Shown: positions 1 through 7,977 of the stretch, one piece after another
How positions within the stretch are numbered: position 1 is the stretch's first letter
Layout: each line of letters begins with the position of its first letter
NCBI GenBank assembly: GCA_910585745.1
Contig: CAJUFM010000044.1
Span: forward strand, 1 to 24,140
Direction: 5' to 3'
DNA: 24,140 bases
DNA from: an uncultured Eubacterium sp.
GTDB lineage: Bacteria > Bacillota > Clostridia > Lachnospirales > Lachnospiraceae
Notes under the pieces: model-generated
The model's database searches: none
What the model saw: the letters and a program-made list of their open reading frames with translations, nothing else
What the model was told of the DNA's origin: nothing
Made by a program: the position numbers and the translations under genes

Positions 1-20
1 GGGAAAGGGAGAGGCAGAGT

Positions 21-875
21 ATGGTAATGAAGACCTATTCTTATGATTATGACGAGTATGAGGAGGGCAAAGGCCCGTCCACGATGGTGGAGGATATCCT
101 GGCAGATCCGGAATTTCCTGGTCTGACAGAGTTGGTCATCGGGAGTTGGGGCAGTGCATATGAGGATGGCTGCCAGCCAATCATAGATGGGATTGTTGAG
201 AATGCCGGGCAGTTTGGGCATATTGAGAAACTGTTTATCGGCGATATGGATTTTGAGGAGTGTGAGGTGTCCTGGATCGAGCAGGCAGACTATTCCGCAC
301 TCTGGGAGGCGCTTCCGGGACTGGAAAACCTGACGGTCAAGGGGGGAACAAATCTGAGCCTTGGAAAGATCCATCATCCGAAGTTAAAGCGTCTGGAGAT
401 CATCTGCGGCGGTCTTCCCAAGGAAGTGCTGGCCAGCATCGCAGAGGCAGAATTGCCGGAACTGGAAGAACTGGCACTGTATCTTGGTGTGGAGGACTAT
501 GGTTTTGACGGCGGAGTGGAAGATGTAAAAAACCTGTTGGAAAAGTCAGATTTTCCGAAACTTCGTTCTCTTGGTATCATGGACAGTGAAATTCAGGACG
601 AGGTGGCAGAACTTGTCTGTGACAGCAAATATATGAAACAGATAGATAAGCTGGATCTTTCTAAGGGTACATTGACGGATCAGGGCGGTGAGGTTCTGTT
701 AAAGAAACTGCCTGACTATGATAATATCAAAGAGGTGAATCTGGAATATCATTATATGTCGGATGCTATGATGGAAAAGCTGGAAGGACTGTCTGCTGAA
801 GTGGATGTAAGTGACCCACAGGAGGACGATGAGTACGACGGAGAGATCTACCGCTATCCGATGCTCACCGAATAA
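21..875 (+). CDS. STM4015-family leucine-rich-repeat protein
   Basis: First gene of a five-gene operon whose order matches the Salmonella STM4015-STM4011 families. The 284-residue product is acidic and lacks a signal peptide or membrane segment, so it is probably cytoplasmic. From about residue 35 it shows irregular leucine-rich repeats (ELVIGSW, KLFIGD, LENLTVKGG, LKRLEIICGG, LEELALYLG, LRSLGIMD, IDKLDLSKG). Motifs such as GDMDFEECEVSWI and NLTVKGGTNLSLG are, to my recollection, typical of this family. Its role is unknown; leucine-rich repeats usually bind another protein. The ATG at 21 has a purine-rich GGGAGAGG 6 nt upstream, but no in-frame stop lies between the window edge and 21, so a longer N-terminus outside the window is possible. 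The next gene follows 14 nt downstream. Confidence 0.8.
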   Translation: MVMKTYSYDYDEYEEGKGPSTMVEDILADPEFPGLTELVIGSWGSAYEDGCQPIIDGIVENAGQFGHIEKLFIGDMDFEECEVSWIEQADYSALWEALPGLENLTVKGGTNLSLGKIHHPKLKRLEIICGGLPKEVLASIAEAELPELEELALYLGVEDYGFDGGVEDVKNLLEKSDFPKLRSLGIMDSEIQDEVAELVCDSKYMKQIDKLDLSKGTLTDQGGEVLLKKLPDYDNIKEVNLEYHYMSDAMMEKLEGLSAEVDVSDPQEDDEYDGEIYRYPMLTE

Positions 876-889
876 TTCTGGTGAAATCT

Positions 890-1891
890 ATGGGAATCGT
901 ATTGGTTGGAGAACCAGGCACAAGACGGACAGAATATTTTCTCCGGGCCGCTGGGGAATTACATAAGCCGGTCCGGTTTGTGGACTGGCAGACAGCAGGG
1001 GGGATGGAGTTTCACGGGGATGTGGTGAAGCTGGATCCTCCCTCTTATAAGAGCAGTGATCTTTTTCAAATGAAGGATCATCTGACCTCCTTTCATCAGC
1101 GGATGAAACAGTTGGAGAAGGCAGGGGCCATTTTTCTAAACCCTCCCTGTGAGATCCTTCGTCTGCTGGATAAAAGGCAGTGTAAGGAAATACTGATGGA
1201 AAACCAGGTTTCAGTCACGGAGATGCTGGAGGAGAAAATTGAAAACACAGAACAGCTTATAGATGCCATGAGGCGTCATAGAATTTATTCTGTGTTTATT
1301 AAGCCTGTTAATAGTTCTGGTGCTGCGGGAGTTACCGCATTCCGTCTGGCGCCGGGGAGAGACAGGATGACGGCGTATACTTCATGTATCCTTCAAAAAG
1401 AAGAGCTGGTGAATACAAAGAAGCTCCGGCGCATGGAGAATGCTCAGGAGATATGCAGGCTTCTGGATGCAGTACTGTCTCTGGGAGCGGTGGTGGAGCG
1501 CTGGCACCCCAAAGCTTCCTTCGGAGGGAAAAGCTATGACCTCCGGGTGGTCTGGCAGTTCGGGAAATGTGAATTTGTGGTGGCAAGGTGTTCTTCCGGT
1601 CCGGTGACGAACCTTCATCTGAATAATTCCCCTCTGGCATTTTCGGATCTGGGGCTTTCGGAAGAGGTGACCTGTGAGATCAATGCCTTATGTGAAAAGG
1701 CCATGTCGTGTTTTCCGGAATTGAGGATGGCGGGAATAGATGTGCTTCTGGAGCGGGGGTCCCTGAAACCAAAGATCATCGAGATGAATGGCCAGGGGGA
1801 CTTGATATATCAGGATATTTTTCATGAGAACCGGATCTATCGGCGGCAGGTGGAATGGATGGCACAGAGGGCAGCTGGCGGAGACAGGTGA
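890..1891 (+). CDS. STM4014-family ATP-grasp-like protein
   Basis: A 333-residue cytoplasmic protein with an ATP-grasp layout. The N-terminal pre-ATP-grasp region (MGIVLVGEPG) is followed by a likely nucleotide-binding lysine in FIKPVNSSGAAGV (K138), a DLRVVW strand (about 218-223), TNLHLNN (about 240-246), and a C-terminal metal-site pattern GIDVLLE...IIEMNGQGDL (E298, N300, D304). Proteins of this fold normally form an amide, ester or similar bond through an acyl-phosphate; the substrate here is unknown. I chose ATG 890 because GGTGA at 880-884 sits 5 nt upstream; an in-frame GTG at 881 would add three residues. It lies between the LRR gene and the hydrolase gene, with an 8-nt gap to the latter, consistent with one transcript. 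Confidence 0.8.
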   Translation: MGIVLVGEPGTRRTEYFLRAAGELHKPVRFVDWQTAGGMEFHGDVVKLDPPSYKSSDLFQMKDHLTSFHQRMKQLEKAGAIFLNPPCEILRLLDKRQCKEILMENQVSVTEMLEEKIENTEQLIDAMRRHRIYSVFIKPVNSSGAAGVTAFRLAPGRDRMTAYTSCILQKEELVNTKKLRRMENAQEICRLLDAVLSLGAVVERWHPKASFGGKSYDLRVVWQFGKCEFVVARCSSGPVTNLHLNNSPLAFSDLGLSEEVTCEINALCEKAMSCFPELRMAGIDVLLERGSLKPKIIEMNGQGDLIYQDIFHENRIYRRQVEWMAQRAAGGDR

Positions 1892-1899
1892 GAAGAGTT

Positions 1900-2694
1900 A
1901 TGAATATGAATAACATCGTGGGAGCATACAATATTTTATTTGTCTGTATTGACTCCCTTCGCTATGATGTGGCAGAGGAAGAACAGAACCGGGGAGGGAC
2001 GCCGGTTTTGAACCGATATGGCAGATGGCGCCGATGCGAGGCGCCGGGAAATTTCACCTATCCCTCCCATCAGGCCATGTTTGCTGGGTTTCTTCCAATC
2101 GATGCCAGCATTAAAAATATGAAGCAGAGGGAAAAACTGTTTTTTTCTGAGGATATCGGGATGGGGAGAAAGGCGCCGGAAGGGGCGTTTTGTTTTCGTG
2201 GTGCTACCTTTGTGGAGGGACTGGAAAAGGAAGGTTATGAGACCTTCTGCATCGGGGGATTGAGTTTTTTTGACCAGCGAACGGATATCGGAAAGGTGAT
2301 GCCCTCCTATTTTATGCACAGCTTTTGGAATCCCTCCTTTGGACCGAAGGTCAGGGAATCTACAAAACACCAGATCGACCTCGCGGTAAAAAAGATCAGC
2401 GGGGTGCCTGAGGAACAGTTAATGATGATGTATATCAACATTTCAGCAATCCATTATCCCAATTATTTTTATGTCGAAGGCGCGAAAAAAGACAGTGTGG
2501 AAAGCCATGGAGCGGCGCTGCGCTATGTGGATGCACAGTTGGAACGGTTGTTTTACGCTTTCCATGAAAAAGGAGATACCCTCGTCATCTGCTGTTCAGA
2601 TCATGGAACCTGCTATGGTGAGGACGGATATCTGTATCATGGTTTTAACCATCCTATCGTCAATACGGTGCCCTATAAACATTTCATTTTGTGA
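1900..2694 (+). CDS. STM4013/SEN3800-family alkaline-phosphatase-superfamily hydrolase
   Basis: A 264-residue protein with the metal-binding signatures of the sulfatase/alkaline phosphatase superfamily. It has FVCIDSLRYD near the N-terminus (D18), NFTYPSHQAMFAGFLP around residues 51-66 where the nucleophile should lie (T53 is the candidate; there is no C-x-P-S-R sulfatase motif), IHYP near 184-187, and CSDHG at 232-236 followed by H251. No signal peptide is visible, unlike most secreted sulfatases, so an intracellular phospho- or sulfo-ester hydrolase or transferase is more likely. GGTGA overlapping the previous stop lies 8 nt before ATG 1900; ATG 1906 is an alternative start. The longer upstream reading frame runs back into the ATP-grasp gene and is not supported. 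Confidence 0.82.
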   Translation: MNMNNIVGAYNILFVCIDSLRYDVAEEEQNRGGTPVLNRYGRWRRCEAPGNFTYPSHQAMFAGFLPIDASIKNMKQREKLFFSEDIGMGRKAPEGAFCFRGATFVEGLEKEGYETFCIGGLSFFDQRTDIGKVMPSYFMHSFWNPSFGPKVRESTKHQIDLAVKKISGVPEEQLMMMYINISAIHYPNYFYVEGAKKDSVESHGAALRYVDAQLERLFYAFHEKGDTLVICCSDHGTCYGEDGYLYHGFNHPIVNTVPYKHFIL

Positions 2695-2740
2695 TACCAG
2701 GGCAAACACTTATTTAATACCATTTTATAGGAGAAAATAC

Positions 2741-4033
2741 ATGGATAACCCATATGTTCAATACATGTACAGCTATCCCCACAAGACAGCCTATGGCCCG
2801 CTGTCGGAGATCTGTCTGGAAGATTACATACAAAGGCTGGCAGGAGGAGAGAACAGCCTTTATTTTCATATTCCTTTCTGCCAGAGTAAGTGTGGCTACT
2901 GTAACCTGTTCTCTGTGACAGGACAGCCTGAAGATTTTATGTCTGCCTATGTAGATGCTATGGAGGGGCAGGCGGAGCAGCTGAGGTCTATTCTTCCAGA
3001 GGGGGCGGATTTTTCGGATCTGACACTGGGGGGCGGGACGCCGCTGCTGCTATCAGAAAAACAGCTTGAAAGGGTTTTTTCCATAGCCAGGGAATGGATG
3101 GGCTTTAAGGGAAAAACGGTCATTGTGGAGACCTCCCCAGCTCAGACGACGGAGGAGAAGGTGGCGCTTTTGAAGGAAAATGGTGTCATCCGGGTGAGTA
3201 TGGGAGTGCAGAGTTTTCATGATGAGGAATTGCGGGCGTTGAACCGCAGGCATAAGGTGGAGCAGGTGCACCGGGCAGCCCATATCCTGAAAAAGAGTAA
3301 TTTTCCCTGTATGAATCTGGATCTCATCTATGGGATTCCGGGACAGACGGTGAAAAGCCTGCTGGACTCTGCAGATCAGGCGGCAGCATACGAGCCGGAG
3401 GAAATGTTTGTTTATCCGCTGTATATAAAAAAAGGTACATTTCTGGCGCAGAAGGTGACGATCCATCCAGAGAACATTTATGAGATGTATCAGGAATTGA
3501 GGGATTTTCTAAAAGAGAGAGGCTATAAGCAGCTTTCCATGCGCCGGTTTGTAAAAGATCCCGATTCTCTGGATCAGAGAAGCTGCGGATTTGAGAACAC
3601 CATATCCATCGGCTGTGGCGGACGCAGTTATATTGAGAATCTGCATTTTTCAACGCCTTTTGCCGTGGGGCAGAGGGGCTGCATGGACATCTTACAGCAG
3701 TATATAAAAAAGAAAGATTTTCTGGAAGTCACTCATGGTTACCTTCTCTCAGAAGAAGAGATGCGCAGACGCTATGTCATAAAAAATATTTTATTCTGTT
3801 GTGGCATCGACAGAGAAGAGTACCGGAGCCGGTTTGACAGTGAGCCGGAAGGGGATTATCCACTGCTGACAGAGTGGATCCAGAGCGGTATGGCAGTGGA
3901 AGATTCCACCAAGATCTGTCTAACAGAGAGAGGGATCTCGCTGTCTGATCTTCTTGGACCGAAACTGATTTCAGAGGAGGTCAGGGAGAGAATGAAAAAA
4001 TGGTGTTACGACAAAAGATGGGGGAATGTGTGA
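2741..4033 (+). CDS. STM4012-family radical SAM protein (HemN-like)
   Basis: A 430-residue radical SAM enzyme. The 4Fe-4S motif C-x3-C-x2-C is CQSKCGYC (C47, C51, C54), preceded by SLYFHIPF as in HemN/HemW relatives. GGGTPLLL, a VETSP strand and VSMGVQSF follow in the order expected of the HemN subfamily, and the C-terminal third resembles a HemN C-terminal region. It should cleave S-adenosylmethionine reductively; the substrate is unknown. The frame stays open into the previous gene, but the real start is ATG 2741, with AGGAG at 2729-2733, 7 nt upstream. HemW and HemN are the likely automated misannotations; the gene context argues for the STM4012 family instead. The downstream gene begins 1 nt after the stop. 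Confidence 0.87.
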   Translation: MDNPYVQYMYSYPHKTAYGPLSEICLEDYIQRLAGGENSLYFHIPFCQSKCGYCNLFSVTGQPEDFMSAYVDAMEGQAEQLRSILPEGADFSDLTLGGGTPLLLSEKQLERVFSIAREWMGFKGKTVIVETSPAQTTEEKVALLKENGVIRVSMGVQSFHDEELRALNRRHKVEQVHRAAHILKKSNFPCMNLDLIYGIPGQTVKSLLDSADQAAAYEPEEMFVYPLYIKKGTFLAQKVTIHPENIYEMYQELRDFLKERGYKQLSMRRFVKDPDSLDQRSCGFENTISIGCGGRSYIENLHFSTPFAVGQRGCMDILQQYIKKKDFLEVTHGYLLSEEEMRRRYVIKNILFCCGIDREEYRSRFDSEPEGDYPLLTEWIQSGMAVEDSTKICLTERGISLSDLLGPKLISEEVRERMKKWCYDKRWGNV

Positions 4034-4034
4034 A

Positions 4035-4913
4035 ATGATCCGTCAGATCTATTACCGGGGAAGCCTGAGATTTTGCAACTATTCCTGTAGTTATTGTCCA
4101 TTTTCCAAAGAGAAAGGAAGCCAGCGGCAGCTGGAAGAGGATGAGAGGGCGCTGTTCCGGTTTGTGGAGCGGATCGGAGAGACGAAATTCCTGGGGGCTG
4201 TTCAGATCGTCCCTTACGGAGAGGCGCTGATCCATCGGTACTACTGGAGGGCGCTGGGAAAACTCAGCCAGCTGCCTCAGATTGAGGCAGTGGGTGTCCA
4301 GAGCAATTTTAGCTTTTCTGTAGAGCAGATGCTGGAAGAATTTGAAAAAGCTGGGGGAGAGAAAGAAAACCTTAGGCTTTGGGGAACCTTCCATCCAGAA
4401 ATGGTATCGGAGCAGGATTTTTTGAGGGTATGCCATCAGTTAAAAGAAGCCGGAATCTTGTTCTGTGTCGGCGCCGTTGGGGTGCCAGAGAACTTATCCC
4501 TGCTGATTAGGATCAGAGAAAAACTAGATCCGGCTGTATATTTCTGGATCAATAAGATGGATGGGCTGGGCAGGAAATACACCCGGGAGGAGATCCAGGC
4601 ATTCTCTGCCCTGGATCGGTATTTTCCGCTGGAGCTGCGCCATTACAGGGCGGATGCAGCTCACTGTGGGAGCGCTTTGTTTTGTGATTCAAAGGGAGAT
4701 GTGTACGCCTGTAACCGCTGCCGCCACATATCAGGTAATCTATATACAGAGCATTCGGGAGGAACATTATTCCAAATCCCAGAAAATGACCGCATATGTG
4801 ACAGAAGGGAATGTGACTGTTACATCTCATACTGTAACCGGAACGATCTGGAAGAAATGGACGCCTTCGGTCCGTATCCGGCATTCCGGATCCCTGATAC
4901 AGCGACGGATTAA
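4035..4913 (+). CDS. STM4011-family radical SAM protein
   Basis: Last gene of the cluster, a 292-residue radical SAM protein. The cluster motif lies very near the N-terminus in RFCNYSCSYCPF (C14, C18, C21). The C-terminal part carries eight more cysteines (C211, C217, C226, C229, C255, C260, C262, C267), including CNRC and CDCYISYC, which resembles a SPASM- or twitch-type auxiliary iron-sulfur site. Such sites are common in enzymes that modify peptides or proteins. ATG 4035 follows the previous stop by 1 nt (TGAaATG) and has GGGGA 9 nt upstream; ATG 4026 is possible but has no spaced ribosome site. The stop codon overlaps that of the convergent deacetylase gene by 4 nt. Confidence 0.87.
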   Translation: MIRQIYYRGSLRFCNYSCSYCPFSKEKGSQRQLEEDERALFRFVERIGETKFLGAVQIVPYGEALIHRYYWRALGKLSQLPQIEAVGVQSNFSFSVEQMLEEFEKAGGEKENLRLWGTFHPEMVSEQDFLRVCHQLKEAGILFCVGAVGVPENLSLLIRIREKLDPAVYFWINKMDGLGRKYTREEIQAFSALDRYFPLELRHYRADAAHCGSALFCDSKGDVYACNRCRHISGNLYTEHSGGTLFQIPENDRICDRRECDCYISYCNRNDLEEMDAFGPYPAFRIPDTATD

Positions 4914-6061
4914 TTATTCAGTATTGTATGATGGATCTCCTGAGTGCTGGCTGTTATGGGAAGAAAGGTATAGCCCTGTTTTTTCCCGTATTTTATGATC
5001 TTTTCAAGGGCATTTATAGTTTTGTCGTTTCCGCCGAAATCATGCATTAGGACAACATTGCTTTGTCCTTTTTTTAACCCCTTCGTTACATTTTTGTAGA
5101 CAGCGGCGGAGGTATGGACATCTCCTGCATCACCAGAAGATACGTTCCAGTCAAAATAGTGATAGCCCCAGTTATGAAGTATGGCTGTCAGTTTTGTCAT
5201 GATCCCGCGGTTGTAGCGGCTCACCTGATTGGAACTGCCGCCGGGGAACCGGGTGACAGTGCACCAGACGCCAAATTTCTGGAAGAACAGATCCCGGAGT
5301 TTATCCAGGTTGTCTTTGTATATTTTTTCAGAACGGTAAATCACATCATATTTATGCTGATAGCCGTGAAGGGCGAGAGAATGCCCTTCTTTTAAAACTC
5401 TCTGGGTAAGGTCAAAATCAGTCGCTGCAGGTTTCAGTTCAAAAAAAGTAGCCTGTACTTTTTGTCTTTTTAGGATATTCAGGATTTTCGGTGTGGAATA
5501 GCGGTTGGGTCCATCATCAAAAGTAAGGTAAATAATGCTCTTTTTTGCGGGTTTTACCTGGAGACAGCAGCGGAAGATGCGGGCGCCACAGCTGCCGAGG
5601 ATCCATGCGGATCCTGTTTTTTTGGCGCGGATAATGCCCTTCTTACTGACCTGCGCGACAGAAGGGCGGGTGGAGTTCCATTTGATTTTGCTGTCCGGTT
5701 TTTGGCTGAACTGCAGATCTAGATGTTCTCCTGCCATCATGGAAAATTCAGGGTATACCATTCCCTGTTTTTTGACAACGATTCGGTAGTTCCGGCTTCC
5801 CTCGCTGGTTTTGGCAGTGATCTTTGCTGTACCAGCTTTTACAGCGTGTATGATCCCATCTTTGGATACGGTGGCGATGGAGGGATCCATGCTTTTGTAG
5901 GAGACGACATTCTTTTTTGAGATCTGTTTTGTCTCACTGAGAAGAAGTGTGATACGTTTGCTTTTTGCCTGAGATTCTGCCGGAGGCAGTGTCAGGCTCA
6001 AAATGGATAAAAACAGAATGGCAGTAAAGAAAGTTACAAGATAGTGGGGTGATGATTTCAT
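4910..6061 (-). CDS. Secreted polysaccharide deacetylase with BIG2-like domains
   Basis: A 383-residue exported protein. The N-terminal hydrophobic signal (about 8-28) is followed by two Ig-like, BIG2-type segments (about 33-97 and 101-170; patterns such as SIATVSKDGIIHAVKAGTAKI and SVAQVSKKGIIRAKKTGSA). The C-terminal NodB-type carbohydrate esterase 4 domain spans about 175-375. Its motifs are TFDDGP (180-185; D182/D183), HGYQH (H232, H236; variant of H-S-x-x-H), RFPGG (271-275) and LMHD (H340). It probably deacetylates peptidoglycan or another cell-surface glycan. Its ATG overlaps the stop of the upstream leucine-rich gene in an ATGA arrangement, implying translational coupling. Its 3' end meets the STM4011-family gene tail to tail. 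Confidence 0.9.
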   Translation of the reverse strand: MKSSPHYLVTFFTAILFLSILSLTLPPAESQAKSKRITLLLSETKQISKKNVVSYKSMDPSIATVSKDGIIHAVKAGTAKITAKTSEGSRNYRIVVKKQGMVYPEFSMMAGEHLDLQFSQKPDSKIKWNSTRPSVAQVSKKGIIRAKKTGSAWILGSCGARIFRCCLQVKPAKKSIIYLTFDDGPNRYSTPKILNILKRQKVQATFFELKPAATDFDLTQRVLKEGHSLALHGYQHKYDVIYRSEKIYKDNLDKLRDLFFQKFGVWCTVTRFPGGSSNQVSRYNRGIMTKLTAILHNWGYHYFDWNVSSGDAGDVHTSAAVYKNVTKGLKKGQSNVVLMHDFGGNDKTINALEKIIKYGKKQGYTFLPITASTQEIHHTILNN

Positions 6062-7188
6062 AACGGGTTGTCCTTTCCTGTCTCCCAGATCTGACTGGTT
6101 TTTATTTTCGCATATCTGTAGTTCGTTTTGATCTTATTGGATTTTGTGGAAGCGATCAGCTTATAGGTTCCATTTTTTGTTTTCTTTCCATAAACATTAT
6201 AGATCGTGGGCAGTGTTTTCTTATGAGCAGTCCATTTTTTTGTTTTTTTATTGTAATGATATGAGGTGGTTTTGGTTTTTGCCTTTTTCCATTGGTGCTG
6301 ATAAGTATTTGCCTTCTTTTTACTGGAAACTTTTTTGACTTTCCCAGCCTGTCTGACATGATAATTAATCTTGTTTTTTCTGGCGAAGGAGATGGCTTTG
6401 GCATGATCTACAGTATAAATATTTCCGAAAGTGACATCTCCATAGCGTTCTATATGTTTGGCTTCAATGGTAGTATCTGCACCATTCACATAAAGCTTTT
6501 CGACATGGCTGTTTTCCTCAGCGTAATTAAATATCAGTTTTTTTGCGTTTTCCGGGGAAAAAAGTTGTTTGATCTTAACCGTTACCCAGGAGGTTCCAAG
6601 ATGCCAGATATCGTCTCCTTTTTTCGATAGGATCAATTTTTGGATCGTTCCATTAAGGACATCATATGCTGGGAGCGAACTGCTGATCTTCAAAGTCTTC
6701 AAATTATATGGAAGAGAACCATCTTCGCAGGTAGTATTTGGCGGCAGCAGGATATCCTCCCAGCTGCTGCATTCAGAAAAACTTCCCTTGCAGAGAGTGA
6801 TCCCCTCTGGAAGCGAGACCTTTTTCAGCTTTTCATAGTGGCTGAATGCAAAGGCATATACATATTTCACGGTAGAGGGTATCTCTAATTCCTCCAGCGT
6901 TTCCTTTGCCCCTCCGCCGATTTCTTTTATGACGGAATCGTCATTGTGAAAATGGCTCTCATAGCCCAGGGCATAGACCTGATAACCATCCAGTTCGGAG
7001 GGAATGGTTATTTTTTTGTCCTGGGAGGCGATCTCACAGATGGAAATCTGTTTTTCCTGTTCGTTTAGGATCGTATAGGTGTAGATGCCAGATCTATAAT
7101 ATTTCGTCTCTTTGGCGCTGGCTGGAAAACATGGAACAAGTATCACAAGACATAAAATAAGTGCTGGTATTTTATATAATATTTTCAT
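6058..7188 (-). CDS. Secreted BspA-like leucine-rich repeat protein
   Basis: A 376-residue exported protein with a clear signal peptide (MKILYKIPALILCLVILVPC, cleavage likely after ASA around residue 26). The middle holds BspA/TpLRR-type repeats (ITIPSELDGYQVYALG, LEELEIPSTVKYVYAFAF, LKKVSLPEGITLCKGSF), a type common on cell surfaces of gut Firmicutes and Bacteroidetes. The C-terminal ~110 residues are rich in lysine, tyrosine and threonine and may contact the wall or an anionic polymer. The frame is open upstream to 7263, but ATG 7188 is preferred because GGAG at 7195-7198 lies 6 nt upstream and the signal peptide starts there. It is coupled to the deacetylase gene by a 4-nt overlap, so the pair likely acts together at the surface. 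Confidence 0.82.
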   Translation of the reverse strand: MKILYKIPALILCLVILVPCFPASAKETKYYRSGIYTYTILNEQEKQISICEIASQDKKITIPSELDGYQVYALGYESHFHNDDSVIKEIGGGAKETLEELEIPSTVKYVYAFAFSHYEKLKKVSLPEGITLCKGSFSECSSWEDILLPPNTTCEDGSLPYNLKTLKISSSLPAYDVLNGTIQKLILSKKGDDIWHLGTSWVTVKIKQLFSPENAKKLIFNYAEENSHVEKLYVNGADTTIEAKHIERYGDVTFGNIYTVDHAKAISFARKNKINYHVRQAGKVKKVSSKKKANTYQHQWKKAKTKTTSYHYNKKTKKWTAHKKTLPTIYNVYGKKTKNGTYKLIASTKSNKIKTNYRYAKIKTSQIWETGKDNPL

Positions 7189-7220
7189 ATAAATCTCCAT
7201 TCCGAAGCGTAGCGGAGGAA

Positions 7221-7259
7221 GTACGAGCAAAAAGCAGCGAAGCTGTTTTTGCTCTGTAC
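7221..7259 (-). repeat. Long hairpin in the leader of the LRR-deacetylase operon
   Basis: GTAC-GAGCAAAAA-G-CAGC, loop GAA, then GCTG-TTTTTGCTC-T-GTAC. This gives a 17-bp stem with one bulged base on each arm. It lies in the likely 5' UTR of the minus-strand operon. No T-run follows on the minus strand, so a simple terminator is unlikely; it may be a regulatory or RNA-stability structure, or a dispersed repeat. Confidence 0.6.
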
Positions 7260-7308
7260 ACACTAGCCCCCCTTTGATTCATGAATTTTCTGTTAAATTC
7301 CTATAAAA

Positions 7309-7317
7309 AGTATAACA
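7309..7317 (-). promoter_or_regulatory. Possible extended -10 promoter for the LRR-deacetylase operon
   Basis: Read on the minus strand, TG-T-TATACT forms an extended -10 element about 120 nt upstream of the start at 7188. No good -35 box is seen at the right distance, so this is tentative. Confidence 0.35.
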
Positions 7318-7344
7318 TGTATATTGGAGACAGGCAACAAGATG

Positions 7345-7373
7345 TTGACTTTCAGAGATATATAGAATATGAT
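7345..7373 (+). promoter_or_regulatory. Sigma-A-type promoter for the YcxB-like gene
   Basis: TTGACT (7345-7350), a 17-bp spacer, then TATGAT (7368-7373), about 75 nt upstream of the start at 7450. Each box differs from consensus by one base. Confidence 0.6.
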
Positions 7374-7449
7374 GCATTTAAAATCAAACTTATAATTATT
7401 GCTACGGGATATGAATTTATTTATGCAGGAGGTAGTGAAAGGGGTTACG

Positions 7450-7977
7450 ATGGAAGAAAAGGAAAGGTTATTTACTACTGAGACAACATTTACCTTTGAT
7501 GAGTATGTCAGATACAGCGACAGGGTCTGCCGGTTTGCTAATGGCCTCTCTTATGTGTTGTGGCTGGGGATAGGCGGTGCTCTGGCAGTATGGGCATTTT
7601 TGAAGGCAGATTATGGGAAGGGGATTCTGGTGCTGATCCCATGTCTATTACGTGTTCTGCAGGGGCCAAAGAGAAAAAAAGAGCTTCAGAAGAAGGAGTT
7701 TGAAGATCCGGAGGGGGTGGGAAATACCTATCAGATTTTTGACTTTTACGATGACTGTTTTGTGGTAACCAGCAACATGATTCCTTTGGAGCCAGTACGT
7801 TATTTTGATCTGACAAAGATAATTGAGACGAATACTAATTTTTATTTGATGTATGCCTGGCGGGAAGGGTATGTGATCGTCAAAGAGAATTGCTCCCCGG
7901 AACTGATCCGGTTTCTGCATGAAATAAAAGAAGATGTAAAGGGGCCATTGTATAATGAGGAAGCGAAAGCGGATTGA
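7450..7977 (+). CDS. YcxB-like membrane protein
   Basis: A 175-residue protein with two adjacent hydrophobic segments (about 32-50 and 56-70), then a soluble domain of about 100 residues. That domain contains NTYQIFDFYDDCFVVTS, YFDLTKIIETNTNFYLMY and YVIVKENC, in the style of the YcxB-like family. That family is widespread in Firmicutes and has no established biochemical role. ATG 7450 is preferred, with GGGG at 7441-7444; in-frame starts at 7399 and 7423 exist but lack well-spaced ribosome sites. It is a lone gene: divergent from the leucine-rich operon, with an IS30 element inserted directly after its stop codon, so any original terminator has been displaced. Confidence 0.7.
   Translation: MEEKERLFTTETTFTFDEYVRYSDRVCRFANGLSYVLWLGIGGALAVWAFLKADYGKGILVLIPCLLRVLQGPKRKKELQKKEFEDPEGVGNTYQIFDFYDDCFVVTSNMIPLEPVRYFDLTKIIETNTNFYLMYAWREGYVIVKENCSPELIRFLHEIKEDVKGPLYNEEAKAD

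Noticed and set aside
2471..2740. N-terminal extension of the STM4012-type radical SAM ORF
   Set aside because: It overlaps the hydrolase gene in another frame, and a good ribosome site (AGGAG) serves ATG 2741, where the family-like sequence begins.
4561..4998. 145-codon plus-strand ORF overlapping the STM4011-type gene
   Set aside because: It is in a shifted frame over a gene with clear motifs and runs into the antisense of the deacetylase gene.
7281..7481. 66-codon plus-strand ORF before the YcxB-like gene
   Set aside because: It contains the likely promoter of that gene, overlaps its start in another frame and has no ribosome site.
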